Notes under the pieces: generated by a model
What the model was told of the DNA's origin: nothing
What the model saw: the letters and a program-made list of their open reading frames with translations, nothing else
Databases searched by the model: none
Made by a program: the position numbers and the translations under genes
In this document: positions 15,655-25,856 of the stretch, piece by piece
Numbering within the stretch: position 1 is the stretch's first letter
Layout: the number at the start of each line of letters is the position of its first letter
NCBI GenBank assembly: GCA_000434935.1
Contig: FR882197.1
Location: forward strand, 1-64,000
Length of the DNA stretch: 64,000 nucleotides
Reading direction: 5' to 3'
From: Bacteroides sp. CAG:709
GTDB lineage: Bacteria; Bacteroidota; Bacteroidia; Bacteroidales; UBA932

Positions 15655-18135
15655 TTATTTGAGCTCCACGCTGCCTGGCCAGGTGCCGGAGGTGGTGCGG
15701 GTGGTGCCGAGCTGGTCTTTATTGAAACCGCCGAGGCTTTCTACCCACTCTGCGAACTTAGGAGCGAAGGCGCCTTTCAGGCGGGTGTTGCCGTTATTGG
15801 TTGTAATTGCCTTCAGGCGAGTGACGATGTCTGCCTCTTTTGCTTTCGTGAATGACGCAGACGGGCCGTTCCATTTCCAATAACCCTTTGATTTGTCAAA
15901 AGAAGAGCCATTGCAGAATGATGATTTAGGATCAAACTCCACTTTGTTCTTTTCCAGCCACGTACCATCAGAGTCAGCGACCTTAGCCCCGCCAATTATA
16001 TCGTGATGCAGTATTACGGACGTTGCGGCAGCCTTCAAAAATACTGGGGCTGTTATATGTTCATTCACAAGCACACAGTTGTCATACCAACCACGGGTGC
16101 CGCCAGCATCGTTCATACGGCACAGAGCCAAAGCATTATTCCCAATGACTGAAGTATTTGCTGTAAGCAAATATCCGTCAGTGTTCAGACAAACGGAATT
16201 GCCTTCTGCCTGCAGGCTGACATTGTTGTAAATTGAGCAGTTATTCATACAAACTACAGATGAATTACGGCCGTGAACAACTGTGCCCCACTGGTTAGTC
16301 CTGAGGGTATTGTCGAAAATCTGGCAGTTGTTCATAAACAGAACTGCTTTTCCGTTGGTCTGGATAAGACCATGGGATGCTCCCTTATTATTCTTGAACA
16401 CGCAGTCAGAAACACGAACCAGTCCGTCACCGCTCTGGAGCAACATAGCGCTACCGGCAGAACCCATATTGCCATCGAAAGTACAGTCGCTGATATCAAG
16501 ATACGCATTCTGGACAGAAATCGCTCCACCGCTTGCCTTGGCAGCAACCTTCGTATAAGAATTGTTGCGGTTAGCTTCACAAGCAGTGAACACACAATTC
16601 TTCAAAGTCTGAACGGCAGACGCGCCGTTGATATGAATTGCACCTCCAGCTCCACCCAAATTATAACAGCCTGTAAATGTGCAGTTTTCGATTATCTGAG
16701 TTCCATTGCTGTTGTTGATTGAGCCTCCGGTATTTAATGTAAAATCTTCAGTGAAAGTGCAGCCTTTGACAGCAAGTTCAGCCTTGTCATTGTTGGTGAA
16801 CAATGAGCCGCCGTTTCTTCCGTAGTTTTTAGAGAACGAGCTGTTCTCCACTGTCACTTTAGCCTCGAAAACATGGATTGCTCCACCACTTAAATACTGC
16901 GTACTATTAGTTCCGTCTGTTACCTTATTGCCAATAAAAGAGCAATCAACGACCTTTCCGGTCACGCCGGTCCCGTTGAAGACCAGCGCTCCACCATTAT
17001 CCTTTGCGGAGAAACCATTCTGGAAGGTCAGTCCGTCAAACAAGACATTTCCCTTTTTGGTGAGCCAAATCTGGGATTTTCCGCCGCCGTCGAAGACAGT
17101 TGCATTGACCTTGGCGTCTCTTCCTGACAGACTTGCAGCCTTCGCATCGGCAGAATACCCGCCATAGACCCTGAAATCAGCACCTTCAGCTTCAGAAACA
17201 AGAGCTTCCTCTACTGAATATGTTCCAGCTGACATATAGACATTCATGACAGCACCCTTGGCAAGAAGAGCTTTAAGTTCCGTGAGTCCTGCGGCATTGT
17301 CCCAGTTGCTTCCGTCCTTTCGGCCTTTCGCCTCGGCAGAAACATAGAATCTGTCATCGAAGCCGACAATCTTGCCGAGAGGAAGGACATGACCCTTTTC
17401 GACGACAAGAGACTTTGCAGTGACCTTCTTGGCAAGTTCCTCTCCTTCCGCATCTGTCAGCACTACTGAGAAGCCTTCGAGAGTGGATGGTGCAACGGCA
17501 GCGTAATATGTGCCCGCACCTGAAACATTGAGCGTAACGACGTCAGCATCAGCGCTTTTAAATGTTATTTTGGAGACGGCAGCATCTACTGCTTCTATAC
17601 GCAACAGACCGCATTGGTTCTCGAACGTGAGAGAATTGCTGCCGGTCCATTCTGCTACTGAAAGGCTCGCGTGAGCGAAGATTCCGTCCTGAACCTCAGG
17701 AGCAGAGACATTGATCTTGCCGTCCACGTAAGCGGCTGACGCGTCGAACGGATAGACCGCAAAAAGGCTGCGGGTTCCTTCAAACTGTTCCAATGTAAAG
17801 GCTGCAGGGACTTTTACGGTAATGGAAGCGGAGCCGTCCGCCTTGATGTTTTCGGCAGTAAGAGCCTCGGATTCAGAGCTTCCGGTCTCGCCGTTCACTT
17901 CATAGAACACAGAAACCTTGTCGCCGACAGACCAGAGCACGGTGCCGTCGTCCTTGATTTCTGTTTTCGTCGATACATTCTGGATTTCTGCGGACTGATT
18001 GGTTTTCGCAGAAACGTCAAATGTCACCTCAACGAGCTCCGCCGGGTCAATTTTCTGACCCGGAGTCTCGTTTTCCTTATCACAAGCAGCGAATACTACC
18101 GCCGCCATCGACAAAATTGTAAAAAATCTATTCAT
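15655..18135 (-). CDS. Fimbrillin-like / right-handed beta-helix surface lipoprotein
   Basis: 826 aa from Met at 18135 (MNRFFTILSMAAVVFAACDKE, lipobox Cys21); an extra ATG at 18156 is less likely. Residues about 35-280 resemble the Mfa/fimbrillin-like fold of Bacteroidales lipoproteins (VEVTFDVSAKT, GTVLWSVGDKVSVFY, LFAVYPFDA). From about 285 a pectin-lyase-like parallel beta-helix begins with AxGxxDGSNWDNAAGL. It shows many short rungs such as GGALVFNG, SGGAIHVFEA, GGSLFTNN, GGSINNSNG and GGAIHINGA. The protein should be displayed on the surface and bind a polymer or surface. It is last in the ECF/SusCD locus, about 200 bases beyond the GDPD gene, with a C8 run between them. Confidence 0.85.
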   Translation of the reverse strand: MNRFFTILSMAAVVFAACDKENETPGQKIDPAELVEVTFDVSAKTNQSAEIQNVSTKTEIKDDGTVLWSVGDKVSVFYEVNGETGSSESEALTAENIKADGSASITVKVPAAFTLEQFEGTRSLFAVYPFDASAAYVDGKINVSAPEVQDGIFAHASLSVAEWTGSNSLTFENQCGLLRIEAVDAAVSKITFKSADADVVTLNVSGAGTYYAAVAPSTLEGFSVVLTDAEGEELAKKVTAKSLVVEKGHVLPLGKIVGFDDRFYVSAEAKGRKDGSNWDNAAGLTELKALLAKGAVMNVYMSAGTYSVEEALVSEAEGADFRVYGGYSADAKAASLSGRDAKVNATVFDGGGKSQIWLTKKGNVLFDGLTFQNGFSAKDNGGALVFNGTGVTGKVVDCSFIGNKVTDGTNSTQYLSGGAIHVFEAKVTVENSSFSKNYGRNGGSLFTNNDKAELAVKGCTFTEDFTLNTGGSINNSNGTQIIENCTFTGCYNLGGAGGAIHINGASAVQTLKNCVFTACEANRNNSYTKVAAKASGGAISVQNAYLDISDCTFDGNMGSAGSAMLLQSGDGLVRVSDCVFKNNKGASHGLIQTNGKAVLFMNNCQIFDNTLRTNQWGTVVHGRNSSVVCMNNCSIYNNVSLQAEGNSVCLNTDGYLLTANTSVIGNNALALCRMNDAGGTRGWYDNCVLVNEHITAPVFLKAAATSVILHHDIIGGAKVADSDGTWLEKNKVEFDPKSSFCNGSSFDKSKGYWKWNGPSASFTKAKEADIVTRLKAITTNNGNTRLKGAFAPKFAEWVESLGGFNKDQLGTTRTTSGTWPGSVELK

Positions 18136-18282
18136 CAGGTTTCTTAGTTTTACCAATTGAATTCATCATCAATGGTATACACATCGTGTATTACGTTTGC
18201 CTTAACATTCTCATTAGACATCGCAAAAGATGCATCTACCATAAAGGTGCTGATTTCAATCATTGGAGTTGTATATGTTTTA

Positions 18283-18290
18283 CCCCCCCC
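18283..18290. repeat. C8 homopolymer in intergenic DNA
   Basis: Eight consecutive C (G on the coding strand) between the GDPD stop and the beta-helix lipoprotein start, about 150 bases upstream of the latter. Length slippage here could change promoter or leader spacing; that is inference. Confidence 0.6.
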
Positions 18291-18334
18291 AGCATTTTTT
18301 CCAAGTGTTTCATAATTATGTGTCTTGTTAGGAA

Positions 18335-19285
18335 TTATCTCAATCCTTTGCCGTCAAGATACTTGATGACGAGCTCGGCGACATCGGTCTGGACGAAATC
18401 CGAGCCGGAGGCAATGAACTTGTCCAGCGGAGTATAGTCCCCGTTGCGCAGGGCATTATCCCACCTGTCAAGGAGATTGGAATATGAAAGATATCCTTTC
18501 ACATGCATCTTCGTGCCGAACTCAGGAATGCTGTTGTTCAGATATACGGCGTTTCCGTACTGGAAGAGTTTCGCGCCGATCATACCGGAGTATGAAGACG
18601 TAGCCTCCACGCTGTTGACGTACGGATGAACCGCTACCAGAGGATTAAGCTTCTGATATTCAGCAATGTCTCCGCTGGCGAACAGCATGACCTGGTCCTC
18701 CACGCCGGCTTCATAAATTACTTCAAGCACCTTTGCCGGAACATTGTTTTTCCCCGCAAGGTCAAGATTGACATAAATCTTGTCCTTGGTGGCCTTGAGA
18801 GCCTCCAAGAGGGTAGGGACCTTAGCGACATTGTTCTGCTCGTCCTTATAGACCTTGCCGTTACGGACCATGTCGAAGGACTTGATCTGCTCTAGCGTCA
18901 GAGAAGAAACGGCACCGACACCGGTAGTCGTCTCATTGACAGTCTCATTGTGCATAAGAACGAGCTGGCCGTCCTTGGTAGTGGGGACATCAAGTTCCAC
19001 CATATCCGCTCCGGCCTCGATAGCGTGAAGGATGTTCGGAATGGAGTTGTCCGGAATCCCCTGCTTGAAGGATTCCATCGTATTGCCGCGGTGTGCTACG
19101 ACATAGATGCGGCTCACCGTGAGGTCTTCCTCCCACTTCTCCTGAACAGCATCGCAGAGTTCAAGCAAAGATGTTGTCTTGGGATTGATCTGCCCCTTAT
19201 CCTGATCTTTTACTACGTACTCGGTGCTGTTGCAAGAGACAAGTGCGAGTGATGCTACGAGAAATGATGCAAAAAATTTTCTCAT
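18335..19285 (-). CDS. Glycerophosphodiester phosphodiesterase lipoprotein
   Basis: Hydrolyses glycerophosphodiesters to sn-glycerol 3-phosphate and an alcohol. 316 aa from the ATG at 19285 (MRKFFASFLVASLALVSC, Cys18), with lipid attachment predicted; the open frame to 19390 lies inside the upstream gene. GDPD motifs are VVAHRGNTMESF, then PDNSIPNILHAIEAGADMVELDVPTTKDGQLVLMHNETV (the His pair plus Glu/Asp metal ligands), VPTLLEAL, and a C-terminal FVQTDVAELVIKYL. It starts 10 bases after the stop of the PQQ/PKD gene, so co-transcription is very likely. Periplasmic or surface location is inferred from the lipobox. Confidence 0.9.
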   Translation of the reverse strand: MRKFFASFLVASLALVSCNSTEYVVKDQDKGQINPKTTSLLELCDAVQEKWEEDLTVSRIYVVAHRGNTMESFKQGIPDNSIPNILHAIEAGADMVELDVPTTKDGQLVLMHNETVNETTTGVGAVSSLTLEQIKSFDMVRNGKVYKDEQNNVAKVPTLLEALKATKDKIYVNLDLAGKNNVPAKVLEVIYEAGVEDQVMLFASGDIAEYQKLNPLVAVHPYVNSVEATSSYSGMIGAKLFQYGNAVYLNNSIPEFGTKMHVKGYLSYSNLLDRWDNALRNGDYTPLDKFIASGSDFVQTDVAELVIKYLDGKGLR

Positions 19286-19295
19286 TTCGATAGAA

Positions 19296-20963
19296 TTAGA
19301 TTTGACGGTTCGTATGACGTCTGTCGTGACCGAACATCGGCCATTCAGATGCAGCAGGTCCTTTGCAGAACTTGTTTTCGCTCTTGTCATAAGGACGGAA
19401 CGCGATTACACCTGAGAATGTTCTGGTATCGGAATCAGTAAATGAGATATAAACGATACCATCGTCACCGATTACTACAGATGACCAGATCTTCGCCACA
19501 CGGAGGCCTTCAAATGTCTTGGCATCTTTCGACATTACTGCGTCTGCGATATCTGCTTTCAGCAACAAGTTGCAGTTCTTGTCAACGACATAATACTGAC
19601 CGGACTCTGTTCCGAAGTGAATGTTTCCGGCAGCGTCAACAGCCGGTGAACCAGCCACTTTCTCCTGGACTTTGTAACGTCCGATGACTTTGCATTTGCC
19701 GTCAGCATCAGCGGTCTTAGGATCAATGACTACGATTCCACCATCATCCTGACCGGTAGTGAATGCGAGAGCAGCTACGATGTAGCCTTCAGAAGTAATG
19801 GCAACACCACCCTGATCCTGCACAGCGCCGTTATCTTCAACATAGTGGTTCACAACAATATTACCGGTCGCAGCCTCCACAGCATAAACTCTTGTTCCTA
19901 CCTGGTCAGTAAGGACACCTGCAACGCATGGCTTTCCGTTAAGCGTAAGAGCTGCGATTCCTCCCATCGGAGCTTGTTTGACAAAAGTCTGCTCTTTGTT
20001 ACTGTTCCATTTGCCCCAAGCCGGATTAACTTTATTGTCGCCGCCATTGTCGAGGGTATTCTGGGCTATGGTCCAAAGACCCCAGTTTCCACCATACCAG
20101 CTCACATAGCCGTCTTTCGTAAGAAGCAATCCTGTACGGCAGCCTCCTGCAGGTTGTGCAAAGCCATTGCGCTTGCCGGTAGCTTTATCTGCGGAAACGG
20201 CGATTCCATTTTGTCCTGTGCAGCCGAAATAGATATTCTTGTCGCCAATACCACCTATACTTGCCTGATATGCAGGCTCCGGTGTAGTTCCATCAGCCCT
20301 ATACCACTGGCTGAATGACCATTTCACTGAACCGTCAGCATTGTAGGCGATAAAATGGCCATCCTTATCGGCTGAACCGCAACCGATGAAAACGGTGCCG
20401 TCGGTGTCGATTGAAGGAGTGCCGTAAGTCACGCCTTTATTGACAGCTGTGAACATTTCCTTGTCGAACACTTTCTTGCCGTCCTTGTCGAACTTGTAGA
20501 GCTTGTTCGATCTTGTAGAACACCATACGCTTCCGTCATTGGCGATCGCCGGAGAGGTGATGGCATTATAGCCTTCCATATATCCAGCCCAGAGGACCTC
20601 AAGTCCACCGGTCTTGGCAACAGGAGCCGGATCCACTACGACAAGCTTCTTTTTGCTTGCCTTGTTGCCGAGGTCATCTGTCAATGACAGTGTTACGGTA
20701 TATGTTCCGTTGGTCTTGAATGTGTATTTCACATCCTCGTCATGCTTTTCGAGCTTTTCGCCGTCGACTGTCCAGTCGTAAGTATATGGCTTCTTTCCAC
20801 CAGTGCTGGTGCTGGTGAAATGAATTTCGTCTCCTGCATAACAAGGGTTTGCAGAAATCTCGAAACTTGCAGTAAGACTGCTTACTTCAACCTTCTGCTT
20901 CTCGCAGGCAAGAACTGATACCAGCGCGCCTGCTACCAGACATAATGTTTTAATCTTATTCAT
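19296..20963 (-). CDS. PKD-domain, PQQ-like beta-propeller lipoprotein
   Basis: 555 aa. Signal peptide with lipobox VSVLAC (Cys20), a PKD domain at about 30-112 (ASFEISANPCYAGDEIHF, GTYTVTLSLTDDLGN), then a PQQ/WD-like propeller. The propeller has repeated blade signatures: ITSPAIANDGSVWCSTRSNKLYKFDKDGK, YGTPSIDTDGTVFIG, HFIAYNADGSVKWSF, GSPAVDAAGNIHFGTESGQYYVVD and SSVVIGDDGIVYISF. Its C-terminus WPMFGHDRRHTNRQ is the usual last blade. Such proteins bind ligand at the surface next to SusCD. It follows susD by 27 bases and precedes GDPD, which points to a lipoprotein accessory of that uptake system. Enzymatic use of PQQ is unlikely. Confidence 0.85.
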   Translation of the reverse strand: MNKIKTLCLVAGALVSVLACEKQKVEVSSLTASFEISANPCYAGDEIHFTSTSTGGKKPYTYDWTVDGEKLEKHDEDVKYTFKTNGTYTVTLSLTDDLGNKASKKKLVVVDPAPVAKTGGLEVLWAGYMEGYNAITSPAIANDGSVWCSTRSNKLYKFDKDGKKVFDKEMFTAVNKGVTYGTPSIDTDGTVFIGCGSADKDGHFIAYNADGSVKWSFSQWYRADGTTPEPAYQASIGGIGDKNIYFGCTGQNGIAVSADKATGKRNGFAQPAGGCRTGLLLTKDGYVSWYGGNWGLWTIAQNTLDNGGDNKVNPAWGKWNSNKEQTFVKQAPMGGIAALTLNGKPCVAGVLTDQVGTRVYAVEAATGNIVVNHYVEDNGAVQDQGGVAITSEGYIVAALAFTTGQDDGGIVVIDPKTADADGKCKVIGRYKVQEKVAGSPAVDAAGNIHFGTESGQYYVVDKNCNLLLKADIADAVMSKDAKTFEGLRVAKIWSSVVIGDDGIVYISFTDSDTRTFSGVIAFRPYDKSENKFCKGPAASEWPMFGHDRRHTNRQI

Positions 20964-20990
20964 AATGTTTTAATGATATGGGTTTTACAA

Positions 20991-22394
20991 TTATTGTTCT
21001 GCTCCTGAATAACCGGGATTCTGGGTATATGCTCCGCCGGCTTTATCTCTTTCATCCTGAGGGATAGGCCAGTACATGAGGAAGTCACGTCCGTTCCACT
21101 CGGAATACTGCTTGTCAATCCACTTCGAGAAATCGGCAGAATGATGCCTCAGGCCGATTCTCTTTATATCGAACCAGCGATGTCCCTCAGCATAGAACTC
21201 CCTGCGGTTTTCATCGAGAATAAGCGTTTCAAGCTCATCTTTTCCGAGTGAAGCAGGCAAGTTCACCGATGCATACCTCTTTTCGAGAAGTGAAAGAAGG
21301 GTCTCACGCGCTCCCGGATAATCTCCGCTCGCCCACTGCGCCTCAGCTTTTATGAGATATACATCCGCCAATCTCATACACATCAGCGGAGACTGTGAAG
21401 GCTCCGGATTCTTTATGAACTGACCGCCCTGTCCGTTAGGGAATTTGATGATTGGCTTAGGATCCTCGACAGAGAATGTAGCCGCCTTGCGGATGTCTCC
21501 TGTTCTTGCGGCGTTGTCACTGTACAGATTGGCCCAGCATTCGTCAGTCGGAGAGTAGTTGTATGAGCCGTCAGTATCATTGACACTCTCAAACAAACGG
21601 TTGTAATTGGTAGAGCGGATGTTGATCGGGGCGAATATGATTTCCTTGTTTGAAGTACCGTTGATAAACATTGACGCAAAATCCTCGCTGTTCGAGTTCA
21701 ATGAGAAGCGGCCGGACTTGATCACATCGTCAGCAAGGGCAATGGCTTCAGCGTCCTGCGCCATCCAGAGCATTATCTTCGCACGGAAAGCCTTGCAGAA
21801 TTCCTTGGACGGATATGCGAAGCTCTTGAATTCGCCCAAAAGGTCCTCAGCGGCCTTCAAATCCTCGACTATCATCGCCCAGACTTCTTCCTCGCTGGAA
21901 CGCGGAACGATTTCCGTGCTGCCGGAAACCTTTATGATAGGAACTCCGCCATAACGCTGCACGAGTCCTGTGTAGATTATTGCCCTGAAGAGATAGCCTG
22001 TTCCGAGTGCGGTCCTGACGTCACTGCTGCCCTGGTTGGATGCTCCAAGTGCTGATTTTATCAAAAGGTTGGCGTAGTTTAGTTTCTGATAACAATACTG
22101 CCATCTGGTCAATGGAATCTTTGCAGAAGCCGACTGCGTCTCGCCATGGACATCCGAATAGGAAAATCCGGGACCGCCTTTGAAGTTTTCTGCCAGATAA
22201 TCCCCTTCAAACCACAAATTGGTCAAAAATGCCTCGTACTGATGGAGAGTACCGTTTGTCAACAGCGCGAGGTCATTGTCTGTAAGCTTGTTGGCAGGAA
22301 TCTGTCCTTTCGGACTCGGATTGTCCAGCCACGAGCATGATGCCGCAAGAACCGACACGCACAAAATCATTGAAATAAATATCTTGTTTTTCAT
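20991..22394 (-). CDS. SusD/RagB-family nutrient-binding lipoprotein (locus 1)
   Basis: 467 aa from Met at 22394 (MKNKIFISMILCVSVLAASC); an earlier ATG at 22421 is possible. Outer-membrane lipoprotein forming the lid of a SusC channel. SusD features are the N-terminal lipobox followed by LDNPSPKG, tetratricopeptide-like helices (GTGYLFRAIIYTGLVQRYGGVPII, with the conserved R..Y..L...YGGVP pattern), and the C-terminal RxxEFYAEGHRWFDIKR and YTQNPGY. SusC ends 30 bases upstream. Substrate unknown; the downstream GDPD suggests a glycerophosphodiester-containing ligand. Confidence 0.92.
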   Translation of the reverse strand: MKNKIFISMILCVSVLAASCSWLDNPSPKGQIPANKLTDNDLALLTNGTLHQYEAFLTNLWFEGDYLAENFKGGPGFSYSDVHGETQSASAKIPLTRWQYCYQKLNYANLLIKSALGASNQGSSDVRTALGTGYLFRAIIYTGLVQRYGGVPIIKVSGSTEIVPRSSEEEVWAMIVEDLKAAEDLLGEFKSFAYPSKEFCKAFRAKIMLWMAQDAEAIALADDVIKSGRFSLNSNSEDFASMFINGTSNKEIIFAPINIRSTNYNRLFESVNDTDGSYNYSPTDECWANLYSDNAARTGDIRKAATFSVEDPKPIIKFPNGQGGQFIKNPEPSQSPLMCMRLADVYLIKAEAQWASGDYPGARETLLSLLEKRYASVNLPASLGKDELETLILDENRREFYAEGHRWFDIKRIGLRHHSADFSKWIDKQYSEWNGRDFLMYWPIPQDERDKAGGAYTQNPGYSGAEQ

Positions 22395-22424
22395 ATCTGT
22401 CAGTAATATTGATTGATACATCTT

Positions 22425-25400
22425 TTAGAACTGGATCTGAATACCGAAGAGGTAAGACCTGAGTGAAGGCTGGTAGCCGAAATCGACACCGTAACCGGCT
22501 GACGCAGGGCCGCTCGACATGGAAACTTCAGGGTCATATCCGTCATACTTCGTGAGCGTCAATGCATTGTCCACCGAGAAGAACACTTTTGCAGAATTCG
22601 ACTTGATGGCTTTCAGCACCTTGTCCGGAAGATGATAGGAAAGAGTTATCGTCTTGAACTTGAAATATGACGCATCCTCAAGATAACGGGTAGATGTCAG
22701 GATATTGTAATCCACGTCCCAGCCGGTATGGACTCCTGAAAGAACCGGACGCGGCATATCATTGATTCCAGAGCCTTCGCGCCAATAATGATTGGCGGCG
22801 TGCTTGCTCACATTGAAATAGTTGGTCACGGACTTTCCGGAATCGTCAGTCACTGTTCCCGAGCTGAGTCCGAGATGCTCGGTACCTTCCTGGCCGCAGC
22901 CCTTCCAAGCGGCGAACACCTTGCCTCCGATGCTGTACTGGCAGAAGACTGAAAGTTCGAGGCCTTTCCAGCCGAAGTTGAGGTTCGCACCACCGAAGAA
23001 ATCAGGGGTTGCCTTTCCGACGCGCATCCTGTCATCGTTATAGTCAATGTCTCCGTCACCGTTGACGTCAGTATAGATGCAGTCTCCGGCTCTTACGCCT
23101 TTTGCATAGAGTTTTGCAGGAACATCCTCGTCATGCTGGTAGATACCCTCAAAATTGAGCATATACCAGGAAGATACAGGCTGACCGGTGATGAGCGCGT
23201 GCTTGGTACCGCCGAAAAGATTAGCCTGCTGTATAGGGATGATATCCTTACCGTCAAGAAGTTTCGTAAGCTTGTTCTTGTTGTAGGAAATATTGGCATC
23301 GAGGTAGAGATGGAAGTCTCCGATTTTGAGTGGAGTACCGCCCACGGTGAGTTCGAATCCGTCATTGGATATGCTTCCGATGTTGGATGTAAGTGTCGTG
23401 TAACCTGAAGTTACGATTACCGGCTTCTGATAGAGCAGGTCGTCGGTAGTAGCATGGAAATAATCGAAATCGACATGCATCCTGCCCTTGAACAGCTCCG
23501 TATTGACTCCGAAATTGTACTTTGTCGAAACCTCCCACTTCAAGCCCTGGGCAGGTGTGGAGAATGCAAGACCGGAAACGCCGTTATATGAGGAGCCGGC
23601 GCTGACGAGGTCCATTGCAGCCCAGTTGCTGATGCCGTCCATGGAACCGGTCTGGCCTGCTGATACGCGGAAACGCAGTTCATCCACCACATCATTCTTC
23701 GGGAAGAACTTTTCATTGGAAATGATCCAGGCGAGGGACGCAGCCGGGAAGAATCCGAATCTGGATTCCTGCGGGAAACGTGACGAGCCGTCAGTTCTGA
23801 ACGAAGCGTTGAGGACATATCTGTCCTTCCAGTTGAATGCAGCCCTGGCAAACCAGGATTCGAGGGCGTATGCATTGTATCCGATGCTTCCGCTGTAAAT
23901 CTGGGTTCCGCTCGTTATAAGGTTGAAACTGGATGACGGGAATGCATTGTTCGCATAATTGTCTGAAGCTGCGCCGAAATTGGATGCGCTGTAATTCTCG
24001 TATGAGAAACCGGCCATAAGGTTATAGGTGAGGCCTTTCCATTTATTCTCGTATGATGCCACTGCATCGAACACATATCTCAGACTGGTGTTCTTCTGCT
24101 CTGAAAGTGCATGCCAGCCGTCTTTGTAACCACGCTCGGTATTGAGTTCCGTGAGTTTCTTGGTGGTATGGTCATAGATGGAGTATGCACTGAGGGAAGG
24201 CGTGAACTTGAAACCCTTGAACGGAGTAAAATCCATGGAGAACGTTCCTTGGAGCTGGAACCTGTTCGTCCAGTAATCTTCCTCGTTGATGGCCATCACA
24301 GGGTTATGACGGACAAGACCGTCCTTGCTCATTGTCCTGTAATCTCCGCCGTCGGCATTGACTCTGGTCTGGAAGCCCTTGGAGTCGGTGGTTCTCGTGC
24401 AATACGGTGTGTACCAAGGCTGTTCCTCGCGGGCAGCTCTCAAGACCTTGAGCGAGCCGTCCTGCTCCTCGATCATGTCGTAGCGGGAGAATGCTCCGGA
24501 AAGATTGAGGTTCACCTTGAGCCAGTCCGTAAGTTTCTGGTTCACTTTGGAACGGAGGGTGTATTTTCCGAAATTCGTCTTGTTGAGATATCCCTGCTGT
24601 CCCTCGGCGCCGAATGAGAGAAATGCCTGTGTCCAGTCGTTGCCGGCCTGAACGCTTGCCGATGCAGTGTAACGCTGCGCAATTTTTCTGGAGATGGAGC
24701 CTACCCAGTCGAAATCAGTGATGTTCTCCGGTATCGAGAATGTCTTCAGTTCCTTCTTCTGGAGGTTATAGTTGTCGAAAGCTTCCTGCATGACCTTGAT
24801 GTATTCCGCGGTTGAAGCCATCTCGATATCCTTGGCAATGTTGGAAAGTCCGTATGTGCCGTTCACGCTGATTATCGGCTTGCCTGACTTGCCGCTCTTG
24901 GTAGTGATCACAATGACTCCAGAGTTCGCCCTTGAACCATAAATGGCTGTCGCAGAGGCATCTTTCAGCACCTCCATGCTTTCAATATCAGAGGCGTTGA
25001 TATTAGGATAGGACTCTGCGGGAATGCCGTCCACCACATAAAGCGGACTTGAACTTCCAGCGATGGAGTTGACTCCACGGATAATCACATTAGGGCTTGA
25101 GCCTGGAATTCCGGACGCATTGCTGATACTCACTCCAGGTGCTCTTCCCTGAAGCGCCTTGATAGGATCCATCTCGGCGCCACGGTCCACCTGGTCCATT
25201 TTTACGGACGAGATAGATGAGCTGACCAGCCTCTTGGACTGACTGCCGTAACCTACTACGACAGTCTCCTCGATGGCAAGCGCGTCTTCTTCAAGCACGA
25301 CCCTGACCGGAGTGGCATCCTGCGGAGTAGCTATCTTCTTCTCGACATATCCGAGACAAGAAAATGTCAACTGAGGAACATCGGCGTCAACAGTCATCGT

Positions 25401-25838
25401 AAAACTTCCGTCAATGTCAGTCAAACAGCCTTGATTCGCCTTTCCGCTAATTACCGCGACGCCTACAATCCCGAGTCCGGACGCATCCACGACTTTTCCG
25501 GTCACTGTATGTTTCCCGACTTTCGGACTGACCTTTACGGGTGAGATAAGAGCTATCTGGCGGCCTTTGATCGTATAAGTAATTCCCGTTCCTTCCAAGA
25601 TAGTCTTTACCGTCTGTTCAATGTCCGCACCCTTCACATTTGCAGAAATTCGTGCATTTGTATCCACGTTCTGGGCATCATAGAAGAACGAGTAATTACT
25701 GTTCTTTTCCACTGCCGCAAGTGCCTCGCGAAGCGTGACACCTTTCAGATTCAGCGTAATCTTCTCCTGAGCCAGTGCCGTTCCGCACATAAGCAGGAAA
25801 AAGGATATTGCTGCGCATATCAACTTTTTTACTTGCAT
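22425..25838 (-). CDS. SusC/RagA TonB-dependent transporter with STN domain (locus 1)
   Basis: 1137 aa. Signal peptide (to about ALAQ, 23), then an STN domain (about 25-105: ITLNLKGVTLREALAAVEKNSNYSF). This signalling domain talks to FecR-type anti-sigma factors. A carboxypeptidase-like CarboxypepD_reg domain follows (VTGKVVDASGLGIVGVAVISG, ending VVVGYGSQSKR, the TonB-box-like segment of SusC proteins). Then comes the plug (LQGRAPGVSI, IIRGVNSI, YVVDGIP, SMEVLKDASATAIYGSRANSGVIVITTK) and a 22-strand barrel ending in LFGIQIQF. With the adjacent FecR and ECF sigma genes this is a typical trans-envelope signalling transporter. Confidence 0.95.
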   Translation of the reverse strand: MQVKKLICAAISFFLLMCGTALAQEKITLNLKGVTLREALAAVEKNSNYSFFYDAQNVDTNARISANVKGADIEQTVKTILEGTGITYTIKGRQIALISPVKVSPKVGKHTVTGKVVDASGLGIVGVAVISGKANQGCLTDIDGSFTMTVDADVPQLTFSCLGYVEKKIATPQDATPVRVVLEEDALAIEETVVVGYGSQSKRLVSSSISSVKMDQVDRGAEMDPIKALQGRAPGVSISNASGIPGSSPNVIIRGVNSIAGSSSPLYVVDGIPAESYPNINASDIESMEVLKDASATAIYGSRANSGVIVITTKSGKSGKPIISVNGTYGLSNIAKDIEMASTAEYIKVMQEAFDNYNLQKKELKTFSIPENITDFDWVGSISRKIAQRYTASASVQAGNDWTQAFLSFGAEGQQGYLNKTNFGKYTLRSKVNQKLTDWLKVNLNLSGAFSRYDMIEEQDGSLKVLRAAREEQPWYTPYCTRTTDSKGFQTRVNADGGDYRTMSKDGLVRHNPVMAINEEDYWTNRFQLQGTFSMDFTPFKGFKFTPSLSAYSIYDHTTKKLTELNTERGYKDGWHALSEQKNTSLRYVFDAVASYENKWKGLTYNLMAGFSYENYSASNFGAASDNYANNAFPSSSFNLITSGTQIYSGSIGYNAYALESWFARAAFNWKDRYVLNASFRTDGSSRFPQESRFGFFPAASLAWIISNEKFFPKNDVVDELRFRVSAGQTGSMDGISNWAAMDLVSAGSSYNGVSGLAFSTPAQGLKWEVSTKYNFGVNTELFKGRMHVDFDYFHATTDDLLYQKPVIVTSGYTTLTSNIGSISNDGFELTVGGTPLKIGDFHLYLDANISYNKNKLTKLLDGKDIIPIQQANLFGGTKHALITGQPVSSWYMLNFEGIYQHDEDVPAKLYAKGVRAGDCIYTDVNGDGDIDYNDDRMRVGKATPDFFGGANLNFGWKGLELSVFCQYSIGGKVFAAWKGCGQEGTEHLGLSSGTVTDDSGKSVTNYFNVSKHAANHYWREGSGINDMPRPVLSGVHTGWDVDYNILTSTRYLEDASYFKFKTITLSYHLPDKVLKAIKSNSAKVFFSVDNALTLTKYDGYDPEVSMSSGPASAGYGVDFGYQPSLRSYLFGIQIQF

Positions 25839-25856
25839 AAGATTTATGTGATTAAT

